A stretch of 64,000 nt of DNA, from the NCBI GenBank assembly GCA_903813345.2, contig CAIIXF020000010.1:20779181-20843180 (forward strand). Direction: 5' to 3'. Both the position numbers and the translations under genes were made by a program. Position 1 is the stretch's first letter, and each line of letters opens with the position of its first letter. Positions 37,978 to 49,900 of the stretch are shown here, piece by piece. The notes beneath the pieces were generated by a model that made no database searches, was not told where the DNA came from, and was given only the letters and a program-made list of their open reading frames with translations. This DNA is from Owenia fusiformis (taxonomy: Eukaryota; Annelida; Polychaeta; Sabellida; Oweniidae).

Positions 37978-40900
37978 ATGCCTGCAATAAAGTTCCAGCA
38001 CGTGGTCTCGTTTAGTAGCGAGGATAAGGTCAGAAATTGTCTTAACTGAAGTCTCAATTAATTTTCAAGATTTTTTATAAAATTATTTTAGAACTGGGAG
38101 GTTTGCCCCCCAGATTTCTAACACTATATTTCAATCTCTAAGCGATTTGATCAAGGAGAACGTATCAGGAGAATGGCTGCCTGATATTTTTAGCAATAGT
38201 GATGACAATGACGAAAATATCGTTACCGCACACATTATGGTTGTAAAATCTAGTATTTTTAAAACTCTGCTTGTTCATTTAAAAGTATTTTACGACCTCT
38301 TGTCATTCTTGCAATCTTCAATGTATAATCTGTATCCAGGGTCTCTATGTATTTTGAAATAAGACCAAAACTTGGGATTCGAATTCTGAAGTGATAAAAT
38401 GGTGGCTGATTATTTTGAATTTTGTAATCACGACATGAATCCATAAGTGGCAGAATGTCGATATTGAATTCTAGGAGCCAAACATTGTAACTGGGAATAA
38501 ATGAGTGGGATCCCAATGGCCATTGTGGGAATAACACAAATAGTTTTCCTGCCTCTAAAATGTATCAGTGAACAGAATTTTGTACATTATCTGTCATCTG
38601 CCTCAGGTGGACTTATTGGCCTTTAACAGATTGTAGATGACATGATCACATTCGTTTGGTATATAGTCTTATACTATAACAACTGAAGTCAATGTTTTAA
38701 AAACTCTGCTTGGTGATTTAAAAGTGTTAAGTCGTGACTAAGTCGTTTGCCATTCTTGTATCTTTATTTTGTGCTCTTAGAACTTCCCTGCAACTAATCT
38801 TTTAAAACCAGAGGGAACAAGTAAATGGCGGTGTGCTAAAGCTGGTGAGAAAAGTGCATCTGTAACGATTCAAGTAAGTAATAATGAAGTATAAATTGAT
38901 GATTACCCTCAATTAAAAATGTTAAATTTGTGATTACCCTTATTTAAAAAAAACATAAAATCCCGAATCTCACTCCATTAATGGCCTTTGATACAAACCC
39001 TCTTTTTGTAAATAAAGCAATTTGAAAAATGATAACTTGATAAACAAATGAAGACAAAATATTAAATGAAAATGTTCTATAATATTGAAGGTGACCAGTA
39101 ATTTCAAGCTTTCTATTTCAAGCTTTATATACAGAAAAGATATCCCAAGAACATATGGCTCCAGAATACATTCCTCCTTCTAATTCTATTGATGGTGCAA
39201 ATTTTCAGCCTGTCAAACTTTCAAAATATTGGGGTATTTTGGGGGTCATGAGCCACTTGAGATCATCATCAATAAACAACTGTATTGTATTTTAGCTTGA
39301 AAAGTCGACCAAAATATTGAGTCTGGATATTGGGAATAATGGCTCCGCTTTTGTTGAGGTCCTTGTTGGACGTGCTTCTATGGCATCAGAGGATGACTTC
39401 AAGGTTTGTAATTCCAAGTACTTATAAATTATTCATCCATATCTAATTACTATAATTTCTAATTCCTATATGTACAACAGATCACTTTATTTCTCATTCC
39501 TCTAAAATAAAGGTCAGAATATTGTCCATATTGAAATTTGTATATTTGTTAGTAATATAAAGAAGAAGGATAATTTTCTTTGTTTTGTTTAGATCTTACT
39601 CCTAAAATACATGATCTCCAGTTCAAGTTTGATAATTTTCTTATTGATTACAGTACAGTTTCAGTTCCAATATTGTGACATCTGTCTCACTTCCAGGTTT
39701 TACTGATAGCATCTTCATTCATGACTCCCCTTGAAGCTAGGAGCAACAATGGTTTGACGCGAGTTCGTATGTTTGACAATGAGAAACTCTCACAACCAAC
39801 AAGAGATGAACATTGGGACAAAGTAAAGGTTATCTGCACACAACCCTTTAACAGAGTAAGTAGAATCAGCCTTTGAAAGGTTGTGCAAAAATCAAATTTT
39901 ATTGTGCCTAAAATTACATTATTGTGGTCAGCCTTGAAGGCAGTGTGCAGCAACATCTCTCTTTTCTTGTCTGTGCATTTCTAAACAAACTACTAATGGA
40001 TTAATTTTTGGGAAATTGCATGGATGCTTCTTCAAACTGATTAGTTCTCTCGCATGGTGCATAAATTTGAACGTTTTAACAGATATGAGCTAGTTTAGGA
40101 TAAGGATTTTAATGAGAAAATAATGTTATATCCAAGTATTAAAAAACTTAATTTTATTGTATATACCTGACATACATGTACTGCATGAATAGTAATAAGG
40201 TCAAAATAAGTACAGAAATTGATAGGTCAGTGGTTCAAGTGAAACCTCTTCCATCGAGTTTTCCAACTTACTCCACTTTCATGATTTTGCAAACTATTTG
40301 TGCATTTTTCTGCAAACCTTTTTGACTGAACTTGGACGATAATAGAGGAATGGTGTCATGCGTCATCTATTAGCGAGTTCGGTGTTTCACTCCATTAGAT
40401 CATATTTATTTATAATTGCTATATCTGCCTGTACATATATTTTCAGACAAGCAATTATGGGCTTTCATTTATAAAGCTCCTCAGTCCTGGGACACCAAAT
40501 GATGGAACCACAACACCTTCTTTGAAGAAAGAGGTATGGATATTGTAATTTGTACAAATAAAGATTTACTGTTTATTGAATTGAATGGTTGCCTATAATG
40601 TGGTTTTGTTAGTATTGGCGTTTTGGAGTGTGAAGCATATAAATTACTTTATTTCATTCGAGACTTCTGTCTCGAAACTTGGTGGCTTTAAGCTCAAACC
40701 TGAAGAGTCAAGTCCTGTTCGTACTGGAAGCTTATTTGCAAATCGGGGAAAAGAGGAAGTAAAGACGAATATTCCCCTGAGTGGTAAGTCTTTTCTTCTG
40801 TATGGTGTAGGGAAATCCTATGTTTGAATAAGACGTTTAATATTATATGGATTTTTCCATTTCAAATCATTGTATTGTTATGTAAATGTCTGAATTTCAG

Positions 40901-43900
40901 TGGAATCTTTGAAATAAGAAAGGAGGATTGGCTCCCAGTGTTCCAACTTGATATTGACCTTGACCTATATCAACGACACCATTGAAAATGTCATTATTTT
41001 CTGGCAAAAAATAAATGACTTTAAATTCATAATCAGCCATCCAAAAGATTTGAACTAATATCTTGATCATTTGTGTCTTGAATTTTTTTTTTTGGAAATA
41101 AGACAAAAACTCGTGATTCAAGTCTGAAGTGAAAATATGGGGCTGTTTGATTTTGAATTTCGTAATCACGACATAATTCCATAGATTCCATGGCAGAATA
41201 TTGAGTTGGAACCTTGTCCCGTCAATAATTATTATATGTGTCTGGGTACATGTTTATTTATGAAACTCTGCTGCTAGGTGCAGCTGCTGTAAGGGCAGCC
41301 TCCAGGGAGGTAGATGGCGCTCTAGGTACAACTCCCATCAAACACATCCCTAAACCATCATCTCCTATTGTACATGACAGAACCCCGAAACCATCAACCA
41401 CCAAAAATGGCCATGATGTCAAAGAGGCAACCCCCACACATAAAGCAGAAAAGCGTTCAAGGGAGGATGGTCATTCTGAGAGTTCAAGGAAGCCGTCTGC
41501 AAGTGATAAGATCTCCAAAAGAGAAGATCCACCACCCCGTAAAAAGTCAAGATGTAAGTTACAAAAAATATTATAGCTTGTTATTATGTGGATGGTGTTT
41601 GGTGGTTGGTGTTTGGTGGTCAGCATCTGTAACACATGGCAGGTGGTGACATTTTGCATGATAATGCCATAATCTTACCCAAACAATGACTTTTGAATCA
41701 CAGTTATTTTATTGGTCAATCAACAAGACATGAACAGCTTGTATATCAATTCTAATTTGATATTAAACAGGACTTTTAAACAGATTTACATTTACCAGTA
41801 TCTTCTAAAGGATTCTTAAAATATGGTCTATTTCAATTTTAGCTGATGCTCCTAAGCCCAAAACACCCTTCAGACAGATATTAAAAGGAGTTACGTTTGT
41901 GATGAGTGGCTTTAAGAACCCATATAGAGGTGAACTGAGGGACAAGGCACTGGAGATGGGGGCAAAATACAAGCCTGATTGGGACAAGAAGTGTACACAT
42001 TTGATGTAAGCATCTATTCTATCTATAAACCCCTAAAAGATTTCAAATCTTACGAGATACAAAAATTTTGACCCCAACAGCCAATTTCATAAATAAGTTG
42101 CACTGTCCCCCGTCCAATCAAGACTCCAACTTTTATCAGTGCTGCTTTAGTGCTTAGTAGCAGCTTTTAGTAGCTACTTTACTACAGGATTTTATAGTTG
42201 AATCTTATATTTTTGCTATTTTTTGCAGAAATACTGTATCTCTAAAATTAGTCTAAAAAGAATGACCTGATCATCAACAAATGTGCATGATTATTCAATA
42301 TTTTTATCAAAATCCTTAATTTGATCCTTAATACCATGGTAGTAGCAAAGTAATCTGTTCTAGTACAATCATCGTTTCATAGTGTAAATATCCAATACTA
42401 CAAGTAGTCTAGAAAGTGAAAGTGTAATCTTCATGTGAAAACATGCATTTATTTGTATTTTACATGTTTAAAACAGTTCTACACCAATACAGGTACAGTT
42501 CAAGCAAAATAATGTACATAAAATACAAAACATATTCATTATGGTATCATGAACATTAAGGTGACACAAATACAAACATTATTACATTATCCTATTACCA
42601 TATTTGAATACAAAAAATGATCTATGTAATGTTTACTTAAAACTTACGAGTATACATCATCATCATCATCTTTTTATGACATTACATTTATGAAACAGTC
42701 TATTTAATATACATAATCTAGACTTAATCTTTTAGTCTAGTATAGTTGGTACATTACTTAATCTAGATTTTATTCTATTAGGATTGTGTCATAGATATAC
42801 AATTTTAAATACATAATAAACATAATGTAGATTTTACATGTTTTATCTGTATATAGTTTCATAAATATACAAGGTATATAAACATTATTTAGATTATAAT
42901 CAATGAGTAAAGCATCATAAATGTACAAGTTCATTTTATAAATACATAATACACATGATTTGGATTTTATTCCACTATTGTAGTTTCAGAAATGTACAAT
43001 CAAGACACCCTAATATACAATGTACCACATATTGTTGTTTTAGATGTGCATTTTCCAACACACCAAAATTCCAAGAAGTCCTTGGTAAAGGGAGGATTGT
43101 CACTAAGCACTGGCTCTTGGACTGTTATGAGAAGAAGAAACTATATCCATGGAGGAAGTAAGAAACATATTTTAGTGTTTTTACCAGTTTTTAGTTCATA
43201 TGATGGGCTATTGCAATCACCCACTTGTCTGTGTGTCTGTCCATCTAATTGTCAATCCGTCTGTCAAAATATAGAGGTCACACTTTTTTACACTTTTAAT
43301 CCACCACTGCATCAGCCCAAGATTGTCTGTGTGTCTGTCCATCTAATTGTCAATCCATCTGTCAAAATATAGAGGTCACACTTTTATACACTTTTAATCC
43401 ACCACTGCATCAGCCCAAGATTGTCTGTGTGTCTGTCCATCTAATTGTCAATCCATCTGTCAAAATATAGAGGTCACACTTTTTTACACTTTTAATCCAC
43501 CACTGCATCAGCCCAAGATTGTCTGTGTGTCTGTCCATCTAATTGTCAATCCATCTGTCAAAATCTAGAGGTCACACTTTTTTACACTTTTAATCCACCA
43601 CTGCATCAGCCCAAGATTGTCTGTGTGTCTGTCCATCTAATTGTCAATCCATCTGTCAAAATATAGAGGTCACACTTTTTTACACTTTTAATCCACCACT
43701 GCATCAGCCCAAGATTGTCTGTGTGTCTGTCCATCTAATTGTCAATCCATCTGTCAAAATCTAGAGGTCACACTTTTTTACACTTTTAATCCACCACTGC
43801 ATCAGCCCAAGATTGTTCGTGTGTGTGTCCCTGTCTGTGTGGGCAGGCGCCACATAAATCTTGTTAATTCCGGAAAAACAAATTACTTGTTCATCTTGAA

Positions 43901-46900
43901 AGTTTTACAGATGTAAGAGCAGGTTAGTGCCGATGTCAAGATTTTGTTAGGTTTTTATTAAAAGTGTGGTGTATATCAACTGTATGTCTTGTTCTAGTTC
44001 ATCATCTTTAATTCTGATTGGACTCATTCAGTTGTATTTATAAGATGGATGAAATTCTCAATGCAAGTACATGTATATGGCTTAATTCATTGCTGACCAA
44101 CCCCGATATATTTCGTCTATGACTTCATAATTGTATCTGACCAACCTCCTACATATCACGGGATGCTCTCCAATAATTGTCACACGATCTGTACCAATAA
44201 TCTTACCAAATATTGTAGGGGCTGCTAGGGGACCATGGTTGGGTGCAATTGAAATATATTGCCATTGGCTTCACAATGGCATAAAACATAGCACAGTGGG
44301 TGTTGATATAGTCCGTTTTATGCTTATAGCTTTGGCCAGCAATGAGTTAATAATTGTGTAATGTTTGTAATATTTGTTAGTGTGTTAATTTGGTGACTTA
44401 CATTGATATGTATGATGAGTCTACTTTTTGTTAAGCTTGATCCCGATGCATCTACTCTGTTCAAATTATTTTCTTGTCTTATAATCTCTCACCTTTCATT
44501 GAATGTGCTTTACTAATGTTATCAAGTGTATTTGCAATGCTAGGATGTGACTCGTCCCCAAATATCTCAATGTACATGTTAAGACTCTGATTCAAGTATT
44601 GAATAGCACGGTCATAATCACCTTTTCCTTCATCAACGTATGCAAGACCAATGTTATTGAGCGTATCTGCTATGCTAGGATGTGACTGGTCTCCAAATAT
44701 CTCTCTCTTCATGTCCAGACTCTGATTGTAGTATTGAATAGCATGTTCATAATCACCTTTTCCATGGTATGCCCCACCAATGTTATTGAGTACAACTGCT
44801 ATGCTAGGATGTGACTGGTCTCCAAATATCTCTCTCTTCACATTCAGACTCCTATTGTAGTGCTCAATAGCATCATTATAATCACCTTTATTTCTATATG
44901 CCTCGCCAATGTTGTTTAGTGTATCTGCTATAGAATGATGTGATTGGTCTCCAAATATTTCTCTCTTCATGTCCAGACTCTGATTATAGTTTTGAACAGC
45001 CTGTTCATAATCACCTTTGTTACTGTATGCAGCACCAATGTTGTTTAGTATATCTGCGATGCTAGGATGTGATTGGTTTCCAAATATCTCTCTCTTCATG
45101 TCCAGACTCTTATTGAAGTTTTGAACAGCATGGTCATAATCACCTTTACCGAAGTATGCAAGACCAATGTTGGTTAGTGTGTCTGCTATGGAAGGATGCG
45201 GCTGGTCTCCAAATATCTCTATCTTCATGTCCAGACTCTTATTGAAGTATTGAAAAGCAGGATTAAAATCACCTTTATTCCAGTTTGCAAGACCAATGTT
45301 ATTGAGCGAATCTGCTATGGTAGGATGTGGCTGGTCTCCAAATATCTCTTTCTTCATGTCCAGACTCTTGTTGTAGTGTTGAATAGCATGGTTAAAATCA
45401 CCCTTGTCCATGCTTGCAATACCAATGTTATTGAGTGTATCTGCTATGCTAGGATGTGACTGGTCTCCAAATATCTTTTTGTTCATGGTCACACTCTGAT
45501 TGTAGTGTTGAATAGCATCATTATAATCACCTTTAATCCTGTATACCTCACCAATGTTGTTTAGTGTACCTGCTATGTCGGGATGTGCCTTGTCTCCAAA
45601 TATCTTTTTGTTCATGGTCACACTCTTATTGTAGTATTGAATAGCATGTTCATAATCACCTTTAGCTCTGTATACGTCACCAATGTTGTTCAATGTACCT
45701 GCCATGCTAGGATGTGACTTGTCTCCAAATATCTCTCTCTTCATATCCAGACTCTGATTGGTATATTGAATAGCATGATCATAATCACCTTTACCTTTGT
45801 ATGCCTCACCAATGTTGTTTAGCGTATTTGCTATGTTAGGATGTGACTTATCTCTAAATATCTCTTTATGCAGTGCAAGACTTTGTTGACAGTATTGAAT
45901 TGACAAATCATATTTTCCCTGAGATAAATAAAGAGAGCCTATGCTGTATTTTACATCACTATATTTAATTTTGTCTTCTCTCCCTTCAAGTAAGGCAAGC
46001 CGCTCTTCTTCACGTAAATACGCTTTGAGTGCATTTTCAGTGAAAAACATTTCTTCATGAAGTTGACCTTTTACATTGTCACTGTTGTCAATATATCTCT
46101 GTAGATGTGTGCATGTTGCGAGATCTTTAGAATGTCTTTTTAGAAATTCAGACCATGGGAATAATGAAGCACAGAACCTGTAGATTGCATTGAAATCTCT
46201 CACAGATACTACATCATCTGAAGTTCCCTCACTAGGGTTTGGAGCCAAGAAGGATACCATCTCTTCTTGCTGACCATATCTGCTGTACACTAGATGTCTC
46301 ATATTTGTTGATAGGCAAACCATTACTTGTAAATCTTTCTTGGCTCTACCTGTCAGAACCTGTTTCTTTTCCAGCTCCTCTAAGATATCAAGGGGGCTAA
46401 ATGATTGACAGTGATATATCAATTTGAGAATGTTGATAGATATTGTGGCAAATCTGTAGATTGTGTGTTTTGTACGCATTTGTTTTTGAAATGATTGAGG
46501 TGTTAAAGGATTTTTGTTGTAGTTTTTTAAATCATCCTTTAATGTCTCAAGTCCACGTTCTTGACCTATGGTTTTATTTGGATTTAGGGAAGATTTTGAT
46601 GCAATGATTTCATGAACCTTCTTATTGTACATTTCCCATAAGGATTTGTCTCCTTTTATAATGGTGGATGTCATGAGCACATCACTTAGGTGATAACCTT
46701 CTTTGATTGAAATGTCCTCAAACTGGCATTTTGTCATTTCCTCAAGTGTCATGATTAGCTCTAGTTTATCAGATTTTTTGTTTGGTGGAAGAGTGGTGGA
46801 CTTTCTGCCAAAAGGTGTCTTGCTTGCTTTCGGTAGGGTACCATCAAAACACAGACCCTGTTTTGTCACTCTGTCAAAGAAATTGTTGTCTTCAAAACCT

Positions 46901-49900
46901 TGATCAAGTTGTTTATTAAAATCACAGAGAACAGGAATATCAAGAACATTTAAACGAGTTTCGCCTAAATTGATGACTTTCATGTGAAAATAGTGCACAA
47001 GAACCCTAAAATACTGTTTGATCTCTTCAATTTCTGAAGGTGTTTTACCAGTGGGGTCATAAATTATTGCTGATTCAAGATCAGACCATGCTGTCACCTC
47101 TTTTCTACCCAGTGAACCTAACCCTAACTTAACAAACTTGCACTTTGGAGCACCAAGTACTTTCACACAATCATCAAATATTAAGCCATGGAACTTCTTT
47201 ATCTGATCTGTTAGGTTTTCATAGTAGTTCTTGCAGTTTGCAATCAGTCTTTCTTCACATTCATCACTCATTTCAAATGTAACACTATCAACTTGCATGT
47301 CATTCTCATGAATATTCTTTATAGTATCATTAGAGAATGTCCTCACTTGTTGCAGACATTCCTTGTACCTTTCTGTGCACTTTACAGTTGATTCACTGTT
47401 GACCTTAGATACAGTGTTCAGAAAATTAGTTTCTGTTTGTTGTAACTGGTCAATTATAGATTGTGCAGTTACATGATTACCTTGAAGTGTTGTTACTGTA
47501 TCATCATGGTCCAAATCAGGTTTAGGTTTTTTATCAATGTGTTCTTGTGCTGATTGCGCAGTTACATGTTTACCTTGAACTGTTGTTACTGTATCATCAT
47601 GGTCCAAACCAGGTTTAGCTTTTTTCTCAATGCGTTGTAGTGCTGCATTGAAGAGTGCTGTTGCATAAATGAACTGCCAGTGATCTGATGTTTCACATGC
47701 CAGGTCTGCATACGCCACTCCTAGTTCATACATGTACCCAGCTTGCTTCCTGATCTCGGTCTTCTGATTGCATGCTGTAATGTGCTTTCCCAGCTTGTAC
47801 ATTGCTTCAGAAGTCTCTGGAAAACAGTTGCAATATGTAACATTAATAGCTAGTTCAATATTAATAGCGAGTTCAAGTCACTTTCTTCTTTCTTTCTGTT
47901 CCTGATTTCCTCTGAGATATTATTCAATTTGTTTGCTGAAAACAGGAATGGAGAACATTTGGATAGCATGAAAGAATCATCCACAACATATTTCAAGAAA
48001 TTGAAATTCAAAATCTGAATCTTGGATCGGAAGGCTCGGGTCGGGTCACGAACAACTAATTACCAATTTCAGGTTGGGTCAGAACACTAAAGAATATCGT
48101 AAATTATTATTGAATGCTTTGTATTCCCAGCAAAAATTTCAAACTTTTAGCTGGCCTATTTCTTGTTTACATATAAATTATGAACATAAGATAATTCACA
48201 GTTCTTCTCTACAATTTAAGTTTCTATTTTTTTTCTTTATCAAAGCAAAACATGCAGTAATGCAGGCTTAAACAGTCTTATAATGTGCCATATATTCCCC
48301 TACTCGTTTCAGGTGCTAGTAGTAATTTCATTTTTTCTGTTGTCTTCTAAACCCGACCTGAAATTACCCAGCACACTTTTTTTCTGGCACGACCCGACCC
48401 AAAGAAAATGTGACACATCTAGTTAATTAGTCACTGGTTACAAATTCAGAGTAAACTATAATTACTGTAGTATCAATTACTTTTTGGTGTATTATTCCTT
48501 TTTACTTTTACTTTATTTGAATCCTTACTTGGTGTCTCATCTTTTGAGGTCATGGGTCCAGGGTTATATTCAATACCCCCTATCAGCAGAAGAAGTGTGA
48601 TCACCACCAACAATCGAGGATTGGTTGTGTGTGATCCTGCAATAACATCACTGTGGTTGGTGGATCCATGTGGATGGAAGTTGCCTATAGCACTTCGCCA
48701 TTGGGATATAGTCACCCCCATGACCTATATAATAAAATGCGTTTTTTGACTGACTACATTTACTTGTATGTGTTCCATGAACATTTATATCGTGGGCAAG
48801 CATTTATTTTTATTTATTTATTTATTTCCAATAGTAAGCTTAGGATAATACATTTTCAAGTGGATGACACCCTACTGGGCATATTATAGACGCAATTTGA
48901 AAAATTAACATGGTAAATAAAAAATATGTGTTCACAACATTTTCAAGTCAGTACCCCCTGCCCCTCCCCCCCCCCACCCAAGAAATAAAGTCAACTGAGT
49001 TGCTAGTAAATGTCTTAGAGCAAAATACACAGAGAAGGTTGAATGCAAATCAAATCCATATGTGTCAGCCTTGCCAATTAGAAGATGATTAGATAAAATA
49101 CAAACAAACAAAAACAACATATGCTGCAGTAGTATATGTAGACTGAGAATTGCAATTGTACACACTCAAAATTAATTTGTCTGGTATTGGTGATTAATAT
49201 CATTATCATTTATCAAGAGTGATTTGATTTTTTCTTGTAAAGTGCATCACATATGAATGTGTCAAAAGTCCATATTGTTATTTGTTATTTCATCATATTT
49301 TATGCCTATTTAAAAAATTATGAAAGTTCGAGACACATGAGGTTCTGTGTTTATTCTTTATTGATAGTTTATATAAAAATAAAAGAATAAGATTTGATTT
49401 TGCTTTTAATTTGAAAGTATTCTTCTCCTTTAAAGTAACAGTCTATCAAGGCATAGCTTTAACTACACTAAATAACCCACTCACAATACTCCATTTAATA
49501 ACCACATTCAATAACCACATTCAATACTCTCAATAACCACACTCAATAATTATACCCAACAACTATACTCAATAACCACACTCAATAACTGTACAATAAT
49601 TACACTCAATGTAACCATTCTCAATAACCACACTCAATAATTATACCCAACAACTATACTCAATAACCACACTCAATAACTGTACAATAATTACACTCAA
49701 TGTAACCATTCTCAATAACCACACTCAATAACTATACTCAATTACTACACCCAATGTTTCAATTAATTAATTCTTCCCCTAGCACAATTGAATTCTATAG
49801 GATACTGGTTTGCTTCAACATTTAATGACACCTTTTTACATTCTGCTGGAATTAATTTGAAAATAGATTTGAAATGTGCATGCATTTGATATTTCTACTT

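Noticed and set aside
40585-40827. Stand-alone 80-codon ORF
   Set aside because: Its middle part is XRCC1 exon 6 (40663-40783); the rest is intron read-through.
43218-43830. Possible CRISPR-like array
   Set aside because: Contiguous 98-bp units with no unique spacers, in an animal intron; it is a minisatellite.
48473-48721. Reading exon 1 of the TPR gene as a stand-alone retroelement ORF
   Set aside because: Possible, since 2A-like leaders occur in LINEs, but no RT or other LINE sequence is nearby and the splice phases join it to the TPR exon; kept as the alternative.
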